A stretch of DNA of 64,000 nt from Sarocladium kiliense. Taxonomy: Eukaryota > Ascomycota > Sordariomycetes > Hypocreales > Sarocladiaceae. The stretch spans positions 2,170,001 through 2,234,000 of the forward strand of contig JAUZTG010000041.1 of assembly GCA_030734395.1 (NCBI GenBank). The letters run 5' to 3'. This document shows, one piece after another, positions 10,912 to 21,300 of the stretch. A program made the translations under genes and the position numbers. The number at the start of each line of letters is the position of its first letter. Within the stretch, counting starts at the first letter, position 1. A model generated the notes under the pieces. It did not search any database and was not told the origin of the DNA. It was given only the letters and a program-made list of their open reading frames with translations.

Positions 10912-11960
10912 TTAATGCATTGGGAAATTGCGCTTCAACCCATCGTAGACCATGAAAATGAACGCAGAACTCGGCGCTGAACGAAGACACGTGATGCCGC
11001 AGCCACGATACATGCCCTTCAGTCCATGCTGCTTCCAGAGTGCAACACCCTCTTTGTAGAACGTGCGCTTAACCTCCGTCCCTCCCAGTGGCATGGTCTG
11101 CATACGTGACTTGATCGTGTCGGCAGGGAAGAAGAGGAAATTGTATGAGACGCCTGCAGATGCACCCGCAACAGCCTGTTGCCAAAGAGGTAAAGGCTGA
11201 GACCGCACGGCTTCTCTTTCTGAAGCTGTGGTGGCTGCTTTTGAGTTCAGCTTGCGAAAGAGCTTAGTGACCGTTTCTTTGGCACCGAACCATGCAGCAG
11301 AACCGCCTGCCTCTCTGATTAGCGTCCCTAACTGACCATGCCAAAAGCCCATGAGACCATCATGACGGAAGATCTCTCTGATCACTGCCGCAGGACTCAG
11401 TGACGACGCAGCAACTCCTTCAGCGAATGCCGGGGCTTGAATCTTGCACTTGACCAACTCGATGGGTGTCAACACGAATGACGCGAAGAAACCAGAGAAA
11501 CCGCCCGTGAAGTAGAGTGCAGTAAGAGACAGATCCTTGTCCCTCGATGCAAGACCGGACGTGTATAGAGCTTCCCGTCCAACACTCTCGAAGAGGAAGA
11601 GGCTGCTCGTCTCTGCCGCAGCACCGACAAGAGGCGCGCTGATACCACGGTATAGACCGGCTATGCCATCGCTTTTCAGGGACTGTCGGAAGCAATCGAT
11701 GGGGCCGGTGTAGCGGAGGGGTAGGTGGTCGGGTTGACTTTGAAGGCGGACTTTGACGGTGTCGAAGGGGTATTCGATGTATTTGCCAACGATGCCAGCT
11801 ATCTACGGGGTGTTAGTCAGTCGCAAATGAGCCGCTAGATTGGGTATCTTACCGAGCCATAGGTCACATCCTCTACAGCCTCAAGCAGAGCCGTCTTGCT
11901 CTTGAGAGCGAGATCGGAGGCGGTGGCCGTTGACTCGACCGCTACAGGACTTGGTTCCAT
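10912..11960 (-). CDS. ARG11: Mitochondrial ornithine carrier Ort1/Arg11 (AmcA type)
   Basis: This inner-membrane carrier exports ornithine made in the matrix to the cytosol for arginine synthesis. Exon 1 is 11960..11853, intron 11852..11803, exon 2 11802..10912, giving 332 residues. Three mitochondrial-carrier repeats are visible: Px[DE]xx[KR] motifs in YPFDTVKVRLQ (repeat 1), TPIELVKCKIQ (repeat 2) and FPADTIKSRMQ (repeat 3). ELVKCK in repeat 2 and FPADTIKS in repeat 3 resemble yeast Ort1. The N-terminus MEPSPVAVES is short. An upstream in-frame ATG at 12074 would add 38 residues, which carriers normally lack, so I prefer 11960. A TGAGTCA site at 12618 fits cross-pathway amino-acid control. 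A related carrier subtype (carnitine or basic amino acid) is the alternative. Confidence 0.85.
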
Positions 11961-13078
11961 GCCGTCTGTTCGTTTGGAAATACGAGGTAACAGGTTTTGT
12001 GATTGACGTCGGGTAAAGAAGCGAGTAGTAGAAGAATATAACTGCAGATCCCGATGGCCCTCAGCGGTAGTCACCGCAAGTCCTGGTCTCGAAGCGAACG
12101 GCGGGGGAGAAAGGCAATACGACGCAACGCGACGTTAACGCCTGACCAAGATGCCGAGCAGCGAAGTCTTCCGCACAAGGGCCACGAGTAGCTGGAACGA
12201 AGCACGCTGCTCAGGGCATCCCGGGCGAAAATGGCGAGGGGGATGAAGAGGAGAAGTCCGGGCTTTGTCGAGCGGTGAGGGAGAGCACAGGAGGAGGAAC
12301 TGGGTTGGGTGGTGGGTGTGAGAAATATTCAGGTACTACGGTACACTGGCGCGTGTCTGATGGAGGGGTGAAAGGAACCTCGACGTTTTTTTTCTGGTGG
12401 AGGAGGTGCAGCTGGAACCCGGACCAGAGAACGCTTGGCCGATGCAACGTGCAGCTATTATGGCTCTATTATGGCTCTACTAGACTCGAACAAGGTAAAG
12501 AGCTGCAGCAAGCCCAGGTGAAAATTTCTTATCAATCTACTCCATCTACAAAGTGGGCGGCGCCTCTGGGTTTATCAGATGTGACATCAACGCTGGCACC
12601 AGGGTCGAGACCGGCACTGAGTCACCGCTTGGCTGGGCGGGCGGGGATGCAGAACACCGAAGGTGGAATTGCCGATCGAAATTAGGTCATTACCGTGCTG
12701 AATGGGTCTCAATTCACGACCTGATGAGGTGAACATTGAGATTTTGATGCATTTGAGTATGAATTATAGCTATACTTCAGTCCTGATGCAGGACTCTAAG
12801 CAACGCTTCATGACAGCTTCGTGCGAAGCATTCTTTCCTTCTCAGCAGGCTTATGTCCATACCCTTGAACACAACGCCAGGTACATACTAATAGACCAAG
12901 TCCAACGCCCACAATTGAGGGAATTAACACATGTGCGAGGCCACTCCTCCGACCCGAGCCGAGGCCATTAATGTTTCACAGACGATCAACTGCTTTGCAT
13001 AGCTCCAAAGCTGAAGAGCTCCCTCCCCACCCGTGCATATAGTCTGCCATCTCCAGTCCCATCTGATGCGGGACCCCT
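11961..13078. promoter_or_regulatory. Ornithine carrier upstream region and SHR3 3' flank
   Basis: This 1.1-kb region lies 5' of the ornithine carrier and 3' of SHR3, both on the - strand. It holds the TGAGTCA element listed separately and a short 11-bp direct repeat of CTATTATGGCT at 12455-12476. No gene is supported here. Confidence 0.5.
12618..12624. promoter_or_regulatory. CPC1/Gcn4-type site TGAGTCA
   Basis: This is a perfect palindromic TGAGTCA, the binding site of Gcn4/CpcA/CPC1, 658 bp upstream of the ornithine carrier start. Arginine genes are classic targets of this system, so the placement is plausible; activity is inferred. Confidence 0.5.
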
Positions 13079-13828
13079 TTACTGCTTCTTCTTAGTCGCA
13101 GCCTTGGAGCTAGGTGACCCCTCCTTCTCCTTCTTCTCTGCTTCCTCAGCCTCTTCCCGATCATCATCCATGTCCCTCTTCTCGGCGTACCACTGGCCCG
13201 CCTGAATAACAAGGACACCGACTAGCACCAGTGCCAAAATCGTGTTGCTCGCGCTCAACACCTTGAGGCTGTCATCTCGGCCGAGGATCGTCTCGCCTGG
13301 GGCATCACCAACGCGGCTCTGACGGTTCGCCGGGTCGTCCCAGATGCCAGAGCTAACGGTGCGCAGACCCTTGACGATGTTGGCAATGTAGACGGCGACG
13401 CCGATGAAGTAGAGGATGAGGGACGCTCCGTCGAAGAGGAAGTTGGCCTCGCTGGGACGGAAGAGCTTGATGAAGAAGCCGACAAAGCCAACGGTGACCA
13501 TGATATTGAGGAGGCGGCCGATCAGAGGCGGGGACTGGTGCATGAACTTAAGGTGCGTCTCGAGCTGGTCATAGTACTCGGGGGTGACGGGGTCCTTGGT
13601 CCACAGCAGAGGGTAATCGTAAGGGAAAGAGGCGAAGAGAATACCGAGGAAGAAGCAGGTAGCTATAGACAGCCAGGGTCAATATCACATTGCGAGACAA
13701 GGTCGCAGAGCTTGCGCAAAGCGAGGAGGGGGGCACCTACGGCCAATGATCATAAAGGTCGCAAAGGACCCGGAACCCCGGTAGTCCTTGGACTTTGTAG
13801 TCTTGTTGTAATCGATGAAGCCGGTCAT
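13079..13828 (-). CDS. SHR3: ER packaging chaperone Shr3 for amino-acid permeases
   Basis: Shr3 sits in the ER membrane and prevents aggregation of polytopic amino-acid permeases before COPII packaging. Exon 1 is 13828..13741, intron 13740..13663 (78 nt), exon 2 13662..13079, giving 223 residues. Splicing restores FMIIGPTCFFLGILFASFPY, the first membrane helix, across the junction. Three more hydrophobic segments follow: IMVTVGFVGFFIKLF, ASLILYFIGVAVYIANIV and NTILALVLVGVLVIQAG. The C-terminal cytosolic tail is highly charged and ends with Lys residues (KKKQ), as in Shr3 proteins. LLWTKDPVTPEYYDQLETHL after helix 1 is also typical. The upstream region has a TAGGGT-C-ACCCTA palindrome at 14076-14088. 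Confidence 0.92.
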
Positions 13829-14452
13829 CTTGGGCGGTAGATGATACGTGGTATCGGCAGTGGTTCGAGGAAGTTGGAAGGTTGTGGTCGAGAGAGCGGG
13901 ATGCGGCAGAGAAACAAGCTGCAGACACAAGCCTCAAGACGGAGATTGGCGTCGAGACAAAGCGGCGAGATTGCGCGCGGCGAAGAATGGGGACCCTGAG
14001 ATGGGGGCGGAGCCTGAAGCAGCCAATTAGGAGTCAGCGTCATCTCAAGCGCTAAGCCTAAAACAGACACAGGGTTAGGGTCACCCTACCAGGCTGTGAT
14101 GAACAGGACTCAGAAGATGGACGCCTTCTATCGCCAATAGCTGCAGCAATTCTCAGTGGTTCGATCTATGTGACTACAAATAGATTGAATAAATGGTAGA
14201 GCTTTTTCACACTTTGCCGGGGCCTTTCAGTGTGGGACCTACTGTCCCGTGAGCGCTCGACCTCCGTCTTCCGTCGATATTCACCAAGGACTGATGTAGT
14301 CGAAAAAAGCTCAACATGTGATCATTAAACCTGATACTTGAACTGCAAAAAAAAACCCTGTCCCATGAAAAAAGCTAAAAGAGAATTGGTTCACTGCAGC
14401 TGGGTTAACAGCTTACTCAGACACCACGCACAAGACGTTAATCACTGTCCGA
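13829..14452. promoter_or_regulatory. SHR3 upstream region and bZIP gene 3' flank
   Basis: This 624-bp region carries the palindrome TAGGGT-C-ACCCTA (14076-14088), which includes one TTAGGG telomere-like hexamer. No coding exon is evident. The part near 14300-14400 is AT-richer and probably belongs to the 3' flank of the bZIP gene. Confidence 0.45.
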
Positions 14453-15735
14453 TCACACCGAACCATCTACTATCATCCCTAACTCAACCGCTTCTCTTGC
14501 TTCTCTCGCTTCCCTCACTGTCTTCCACCACCGACTCTGCTTGCCCAACTCTCCCTCATCTCCATCAACTGCTATTGCCCACTTACTCAAGAACCATGGC
14601 GCTGCCTCCCAACACCTCCTGTTCCAGGGGACCCAATCCCTTCCCTCCATACTCTGGTCCTCCCAGGACTCACTTAACCCATTATCACCCCTGTGTTCCG
14701 GCGAGCTCCAAACCATAAGCCCGCCTTTGTGAAAGATGTCCACCTTCAGCTCGAAAAGGTCGCATATGTCAGGCTTTGTGACCGAAAGGAGGATCGCCCG
14801 GTCTCGAAGCATCGGGATGGGTATTAGATCAAGACTTGCGTGATGAGGGACGAGGATCTGAGCGAGTGTTGGGCGGAGATTTGGTGGAAGAGACCGCGTG
14901 ACATCTGTGGGTGCAACAAGGCTCTGAGGGTCGGTCTTTAGATCTGCATCAGGTCTGTAGAAGGGAGACATATAGTCTGGTCCGCACTTGGCAACTTTGG
15001 CAATGTCGAACCCCAAACAGCGGGCATTATGGAGACTCGCCATGGATAGGGTGATTTGCATCAGTTGGATGTTTGACCCACGAGGGCTTGCGAGGCGAAC
15101 TGAGCCGGAGTGCTTAATGGAGTCTGGAGAGAGAACCGAACTCGTACCACGTGTTTCCGTGCCATCACTACTCGATCGGGAATGACTGCCACCAAAGCTG
15201 CAGGTTGATGAAGGTGATTCGCCATTCTTCCCGACATGAGGGCGTGTTTGGGCTGGGGAGCGAAAGACGTCGCTAACGTCTCTGGCCACACTGTTTGCAA
15301 GGACAGAGCTGGCTGCAGAGTCACTTTGGCTCTGAAAAGGTGGCAGAGGTGCCAGTGTCCTCTCCTTTCGAGACTCTGACGCAGCTTGCTGCTCCTTTGC
15401 TTTTGCCTTGAGCTCTTTTTGTCGTTGGCCTAGTTATCGACCAGTGTTAGTCCAGATATCCAATGAGAAGCCACCGCACAGCCGAGTCTGGACAGGGATT
15501 ATCTGTATGGAAGGACGTGATAAGCCCAACACTCACGGTATAGTCTCTGTGCCTGACGGTTCTGTTCTCTCCGTGCCGGCGTAAGGACTCTGGGCCTCTT
15601 TCTCACTCGACCCTCGGCAGGGACCACAGCATTGTTTTCACCATCCCTAGGATCCTCAATCATATCAGAGGCTCGGACTAGCTGATTCATCGTCGGAAAC
15701 TGTAAGCCAATGTGGACCCCGCGGCTTTGCTTCAT
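14453..15735 (-). CDS. bZIP transcription factor with DUF3425 domain
   Basis: This is a fungal bZIP regulator. Exon 1 is 15735..15537, intron 15536..15430 (107 nt), exon 2 15429..14453, giving 391 residues. The intron splits the basic region. After splicing it reads RREQNRQAQRLYRQRQKELK with the N-x7-R DNA contact pattern (about residues 56-75). The heptad leucines after it are few, so the zipper looks short. A Ser/Pro-rich linker follows. The C-terminal DUF3425 domain (about 260-391) shows ILVPHHASLDLIPIPMLRDR, then CWEAAPWFLSKW. This architecture is common and expanded in Pezizomycotina. The target genes cannot be read from sequence. The gene is divergent from an NmrA-like gene with an 857-bp shared promoter. 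An internal ATG at about residue 16 is an alternative start. Confidence 0.85.
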
Positions 15736-16592
15736 GTGCCTGTTCGACGCCTGTGTTTCGTGACTGCAGCGGCTGGCTGAGCAGAAGTCACAAGATGATC
15801 CACTTCAACAGACAAGAAAAGTGCTGAGACTGCAGTGACTTGGATGTTTGGATGGCAGTCAGGCTGGCCCAGGAGGAAAGAAGCTGTCGCATCCTGTACA
15901 GTTGCGTCCTGAAAGGCCCGCAGCCCCGGTGTTTGGAAGCGCCACGGAGGTATCGGCGATGGCAGGGATTGGCTTACGGTTTCCAGACCAATGATGGATC
16001 CCAGCCCAGCGCAAGGTCAGCCAGTTTATAGTGGGGAGATCGACGACGAGTGAGTGGGCAACTTCATTTATGCTTACTGTAGTCCTACGTGCACCAGCCC
16101 AAAGTCGAACAATTTGCTTGCTCTGAGACTTGGTCCGGTGTTGCGTCGCTCTGCCTTTGGGTACGTAGTCAGCACCAACGTCAACGTCTCTGTTCCTCAA
16201 CAAGACTCTGGAGAATCAGAGGCGCAGCAGCCGCCAACCTTGAATCGACGAGCCGGATGCGAGGATGGACCCTCTGGGCGCAGAGCCAATGCCAATGCTA
16301 ATGCCAATGAGGCAACATCTGCCCAATGAGGCAACATCCGATTGTACTGGCGCGCGGCAGAGACTTTCGTGAGTAGGAGAGCCACGACAGTGATCCCGAG
16401 CATCCCCATGATCGGACCCAATCACTATGTCCGGAAGAGAACAATAAGCCTCAGAAGCAATTCATTGGGACCCAAGCGAACGGCTTCATAACTATAAGTA
16501 CAAGGCTCACCCACCCAGATAGCTTTCCCAGACTTAGATCATTCAGAAAATATACAGCACCATCTCAAATTAATTACCTCGTATATCACATC
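15736..16592. promoter_or_regulatory. Divergent promoter between bZIP-DUF3425 and NmrA-like genes
   Basis: This 857-bp shared upstream region contains a CCAAT-rich repeat block (16286-16338). A candidate TATA-like ATAACTATAAG lies about 100 bp before the NmrA-like ATG, near 16490. Confidence 0.5.
16286..16338. repeat. CCAAT-rich repeats in the bZIP/NmrA promoter
   Basis: Four CCAAT boxes (16286, 16292, 16304, 16323) lie in 42 bp. The 16-bp unit CCAATGAGGCAACATC occurs twice exactly, at 16304-16319 and 16323-16338. Candidate target of the CCAAT-binding (HAP) complex, by motif only. Confidence 0.6.
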
Positions 16593-17582
16593 ATGTCCGA
16601 GAAGAAGATCATCGCAATTGTCGGTGCAACAGGCACTCAAGGCGGTTCCGTCGCCAAAGCCTTCCTCGCCCATCCCTCCGAATGGACAGTCCGTGGCCTC
16701 ACCCGCAATCCCACCTCCCCATCGGCCCTCGCTCTAGCCGACCAAGGCGCCGAGCTTGTCACTGCCTCCCTAGATGATCCAGACTCCCTCAAGAAAGCCT
16801 TCGAAGGCGCCCATGTCGTCTTCGTGAATACAGACTTCTGGCTGCCCTACCATAAGCACATCCCTTCCAAGGGCAGATTAGCCGCTCGAGACATCGCTAT
16901 GGAGACTGAGAAGCAACATGCTCGTAATGCTGCCGAGGCTGCTGCCGCAAGCACGACTCTGGAGAGATACATCTATTCAGCTCTTGGACCGATGAAACGT
17001 GCTTCTAATGGGAAGTACCCTCACAGTCACCACTGGGAGACCAAAGCCGCAGCGGTCGACTATATCGAGTCCCAGATGCCCAACCTCGCTGCCAAAACCT
17101 CGTTCATCTACATCGCCGCTTACGCTACAAACGCCTTCCTATTCCCTAAACGCAACCCTTCAACCGGCGTCTATGAACTCGTCATCAACTGCCCTCCCTC
17201 CACAATGTGGCCTATAATCGACACCCCGACCAGCACTGGTTCTTTCGTCCACGCTCTGGTCTCCGAGCCACCACGTACCAAACTCCTCGCCTACGACTCG
17301 TACATGACCATTGCTGAAACGGTCGATCTATGGAAGAGGATCTCAGGCAAGGATGCCGAGATCGTGGAGTTGGGTATGGAGGAAATGCAGAAGCGGACCG
17401 GACTGACCCCTGAAGTGTTGTGTGGACCGGCTTTTATTGGGGAGTATGGATATATGGGTGGGATCGAAGGATGGATTGGGCCTGAGAAGTTGAAGAATCG
17501 GCCGGAGACGCAGAGTTACGAGGAGTTCTTGAGGAAGCAAAGTGAGGATGTCCTCCTCGGCGGGCAATTCGACATGGCGTGA
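16593..17582 (+). CDS. NmrA-like NAD(P)-binding protein
   Basis: NmrA-like proteins have an atypical short-chain dehydrogenase fold. They bind NAD(P) without classic catalysis, and some act as redox sensors or transcription co-regulators. This single-exon protein has 329 residues and opens with the dinucleotide-binding motif IVGATGTQGGSVAKAF (about 9-24). VVFVNTDFW follows at about 78. YIYSALGPMKRASNGKYPHS at about 128-147 is the region where true SDR enzymes have YxxxK. The C-terminal helices are NmrA-like. It is probably one of several NmrA-like paralogues in the genome and need not be the nitrogen regulator itself. It lies divergent from a bZIP factor. The start ATG at 16593 follows an A/C-rich leader. 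Confidence 0.88.
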   Translation: MSEKKIIAIVGATGTQGGSVAKAFLAHPSEWTVRGLTRNPTSPSALALADQGAELVTASLDDPDSLKKAFEGAHVVFVNTDFWLPYHKHIPSKGRLAARDIAMETEKQHARNAAEAAAASTTLERYIYSALGPMKRASNGKYPHSHHWETKAAAVDYIESQMPNLAAKTSFIYIAAYATNAFLFPKRNPSTGVYELVINCPPSTMWPIIDTPTSTGSFVHALVSEPPRTKLLAYDSYMTIAETVDLWKRISGKDAEIVELGMEEMQKRTGLTPEVLCGPAFIGEYGYMGGIEGWIGPEKLKNRPETQSYEEFLRKQSEDVLLGGQFDMA

Positions 17583-18349
17583 GGTAGCTCTTGGACTAGA
17601 AGCTCGTAGAGAGTGAGAAGAAGTCGTACATTACATCGTATTGCCGACTTTGTAGTGGACTCAAAGCTGCTTCAATTGAATCGCCTCAGTCCTATTATCT
17701 TCGACTCCTCCGTGATCCACTCGCCATCTTTGAACATCGTACACACATTCGCTGTCTTTCCACCTCGTGGTATCTTTCCATCTCATTTCCTCAGGAAAAC
17801 GACCCCCTAAGATTCCCTACTATCACGAGCAGTTCCTCGAGATGCACTGCTGCTTCCCTCTTGGTTTGCCAACCCCCGAGGGCCATGTCACGAGCATAAA
17901 AACCCTTTCTAGTCATTTCCAGCTATTCGTCGCCCAAAACGCCGCCGCTCTCTCATCTGATGATCGGCGCTGCCAATCCGGATATCTGGCTTGCCCTCCT
18001 TTGCTGAATATGTTCGAAGCCTTTCTCCTTGGCTCGGAGCATGCAAAAGGCACAATTCGAATGCCACATGTGTGAAGATTTTGCAGGAGGTAAAAGAAAT
18101 GACATAAAGAAAATGAGAAATCGTTGATGTGTTCGCTGGCCTGGTCCCTATGCTTCCTTGCCGTGTCGAATATGTAGAAACAGAAAGGAAATGACAAAAC
18201 GCCGGGCTTTTCGTGTCTTGACGGGGTGGAACGCTCATCGCTGTAGTGTACGTGAACAAATAAACCTATGCCAATCATGGGTTTGTCGAAATCCGCAGAA
18301 AAGACTCAGCAACGCGTGGCTTCTGATGCATCGTGGGATGCAACTCGTT
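17583..18349. other. Convergent intergenic region, NmrA-like and DH-BAR-SH3 3' ends
   Basis: This 767-bp region between facing stop codons presumably holds both 3' untranslated regions. Open frames here overlap on both strands and have no protein-like composition. Confidence 0.5.
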
Positions 18350-21300
18350 CTATGAGTCAGCGAGTTTGGCAAAATGCTTAGACCAGATCCAGCCGACCTG
18401 TTCTTTAGGGTCGTCCTGGTTCTTTGCAAGCCACAACTCGCCCTTTTCGGCAATAACATCAAAGATCTACTCATCGTCAGCAGCCGTCTGTAATTGTATG
18501 CGAAGATGTCAGTCTTCTTACCTCGCCAGCCTGGTAGACGAGATACGGATACCCGGCTTCATGTTTGGTTGTGGCAATATTGAACTCGAACAATGATGCT
18601 GCCAGCCAGAGCACATTGTATCCGTCAGCTGGAGGCCGTTCTCGTGAGGAAGCTCTAGATCCTCGCTGGCTATCCTCAGGAGTGTCAGACATCGGCATTG
18701 CCGAGTGGAAGAGGCCCGAGTATCTTGAGCCTTCTTGAGGAGGATAGTTTGAATTATATGTCGTGTTCGAGTCCCGTCGCCCCTGGTTTGCTGAATCCGA
18801 ACTTTGACGAGGCAGCGCCCCAGAGTCAAAGCTTCTGCCGGTGCTGGGCCTCGTAGACGCTGCACCGGTGCCCGCAAGCGATCTCGAGCTTCCTGCAGCA
18901 ACTTCCTGTGATACTGGCGATGCTGCGCTGCCTTGATACGAATTGAGGCCGGAGTACTGGTCACGGTAGAAGTAGTGGTGCGGACTGGGTACACTGGACA
19001 TCGGTGCTCCAGGAGACATAGTGAATGACGACGACCCACTAGGCTGCCGGGCAAAGTCTGGAGTAGGTAATGTCGGTGCGTAGTCCCCATTAATGGACAC
19101 GCCCCGACTTCGAGTGTCGAGATCCGACGGGCGATGCCGGGATCTGTGCAGTGATTCGTCGTTGCTTGTCGTCGTTGACAGAGACGCCCGGCCCTTGTAG
19201 GCAGGGTTGAGCATGCCGATACTCTTAATCTGCTCTTGTGCGTAAGGAAAGTCTCGATTGAAGGATGACACGATCTCCTGGAGGCTTGGAACATCCGGAC
19301 AATCTACCAGAACTGTCCTCATTTTGTCCTTCCAGAGAGAGTACCATTTGACTTGGATGTTGACAAAATTGCCCAGGCACAGCTTTCCAACCTGCTCGGT
19401 CAATGCTGAAAGCTTTGGGAGTTCCTTCTTGAGGGTATCGTTCAGCGCTTCATACTGTTCGACATTTTCCTTCAGCTTCGTATCAACGCTTTTGCCGCTT
19501 CTCCGAAGTTGCTCCGCTCTCTCGAAGTCAAGACGTCGCTTCTGTCGCTTCTTCATTGCCAGAGAAGGGTTGCCGTATGCCTTGATGACGTGCTCGAACG
19601 GCTCGATCACATGCTTCCGAACTTGTGCCAGATGGTCTTCGAGAGCGACCTTCTCCAGATCTCTGATGGAGATGTTGAATTGTACCCACTTACTTTCCAG
19701 CTCAGGGAAGCTGCCGGGTTGGATTCTCATCACCAGCTCCACCGATGAGAGATACTGCAGGAACTCGTGGACATACGCAGAGACTTGTCTCGTGTAGAAC
19801 TCGACATCCCTAAGGACTACCTGCAGGCGCAAATAGTCGTCGCCAAACTTCTCGTTGAGCTTTGCGTAGACCGTATCCTCGACGGGCCTGTTTGTGGTTT
19901 GGAGCTTGTCAACCCGCTTGCCAAAAGCCCTTGCGAAACCGGCTTTGACATCCGACTCTTTTCTCTTTCGGCCGACTATCTGGCCAACGAGCTCAAAGTT
20001 CTTCTTTGTTTTGTTGATGTCGATGATGGCAGTCTCCAAGATATCTTTTGCCTGGACAAGAGGTTCTCGATCCGGGTGATCCTGAGGGGTATGCTGCAGC
20101 AAGGTAATGATGATATTCGGATACTTGGTGATCCTCTGCATGGGTTTGATCAGGAGTGAGTCAAGATCCCATGCAGCTGTCAAGTCCTTGGCGACCTCGT
20201 TGCATTCGTTGAGCCACAACTTCACCGTCGGATCCTGTTGAATTTGGATGAGTCTTTTCGCAGCCTGGTCACTGTTACGCAGGAAGCCCTCGTGAGCGAC
20301 TTTCATGGCTTCAATGTTGGCTTGAAAGGCCGGGCCAATTGAGGTTGCGCGGTCTTTGGCGTCATTCGTCTCGTTTCCGCTGTCGGTATTCATTGATCCA
20401 GGGGTTGATACCACTGCTGGAGAGCGCCCGCCTTTGGGAACATATACGTTCGATACCGCTTCTTTGAGATTCGCCAAGAAACCTGTATGAAACTCGATGA
20501 TCTCGTTGGTATTACGAAACACCAGTTTTACGGTCTGATCGTCCAGCTTTGGGCACGCTTCGGCGGTTCCCTTGTAGATTTCCTCGACAATGTTCATGTC
20601 CCTAACGAAGACCATTTCGGTATCTATCAGCTCTTTGATTACATTGCGACGCTGAGCCAGTCGATGACGCTCCTTGTCAGAAGAGGCCGCGGAGTCTGAT
20701 GATGCCTTGGGCGCAGTGCTCTCGACCGAGGGAGCCTGACTGCCGAAGTATGTGTCAGAGGTTTCCGGGGAAAGACTGCCAGTTGTCTGAGGTGTTTCCA
20801 AAAGATTGACGTAGTCAATACTTGGACGAGTCGAGCTCCCAGTCTGCGAAGGATCGAAAGCCATCCCAGACGTCCTACGTGAGCCAACAGCGGAAGCTGG
20901 GCCGGAGTGAGGAACCGGTGGTGGTTCGTGCTCAGGTCGAGGGATGTAGAAGGATGAGCTTGCAGTTGTCTCCTGCGTGGGTTCCCGCGACATGGGTTCG
21001 GACATATAAGGGATTGACGGGATAGAAAATCGCTCCCCAGTATCCAGCTCTGGCAACTCGGACGAGCTGAGGACCGCGGAAGAGCGAGTGGAGTCATATT
21101 GGGGTCGGATATCGGATGAGCTGTATGGGATATGGGAGAGAGAAGCCGAATCTTGCAAAGGCCTTGGGCTCGATTCGAAGATGGTCGCATGACCAAACAC
21201 CGGCGACTCTTCCTCCTGCATAGCCGGGGACCGAGAAGAGTCGGAATGACCAGTGCTGTCAATAGAAAGGTCGGTCCATGTGGACTGTTGACTCGACCTG

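Noticed and set aside
11961..12074. Upstream in-frame ATG extending the ornithine carrier by 38 residues
   Set aside because: Mitochondrial carriers rarely have such extensions, and the downstream MEPSPVAVES start gives a normal-length carrier.
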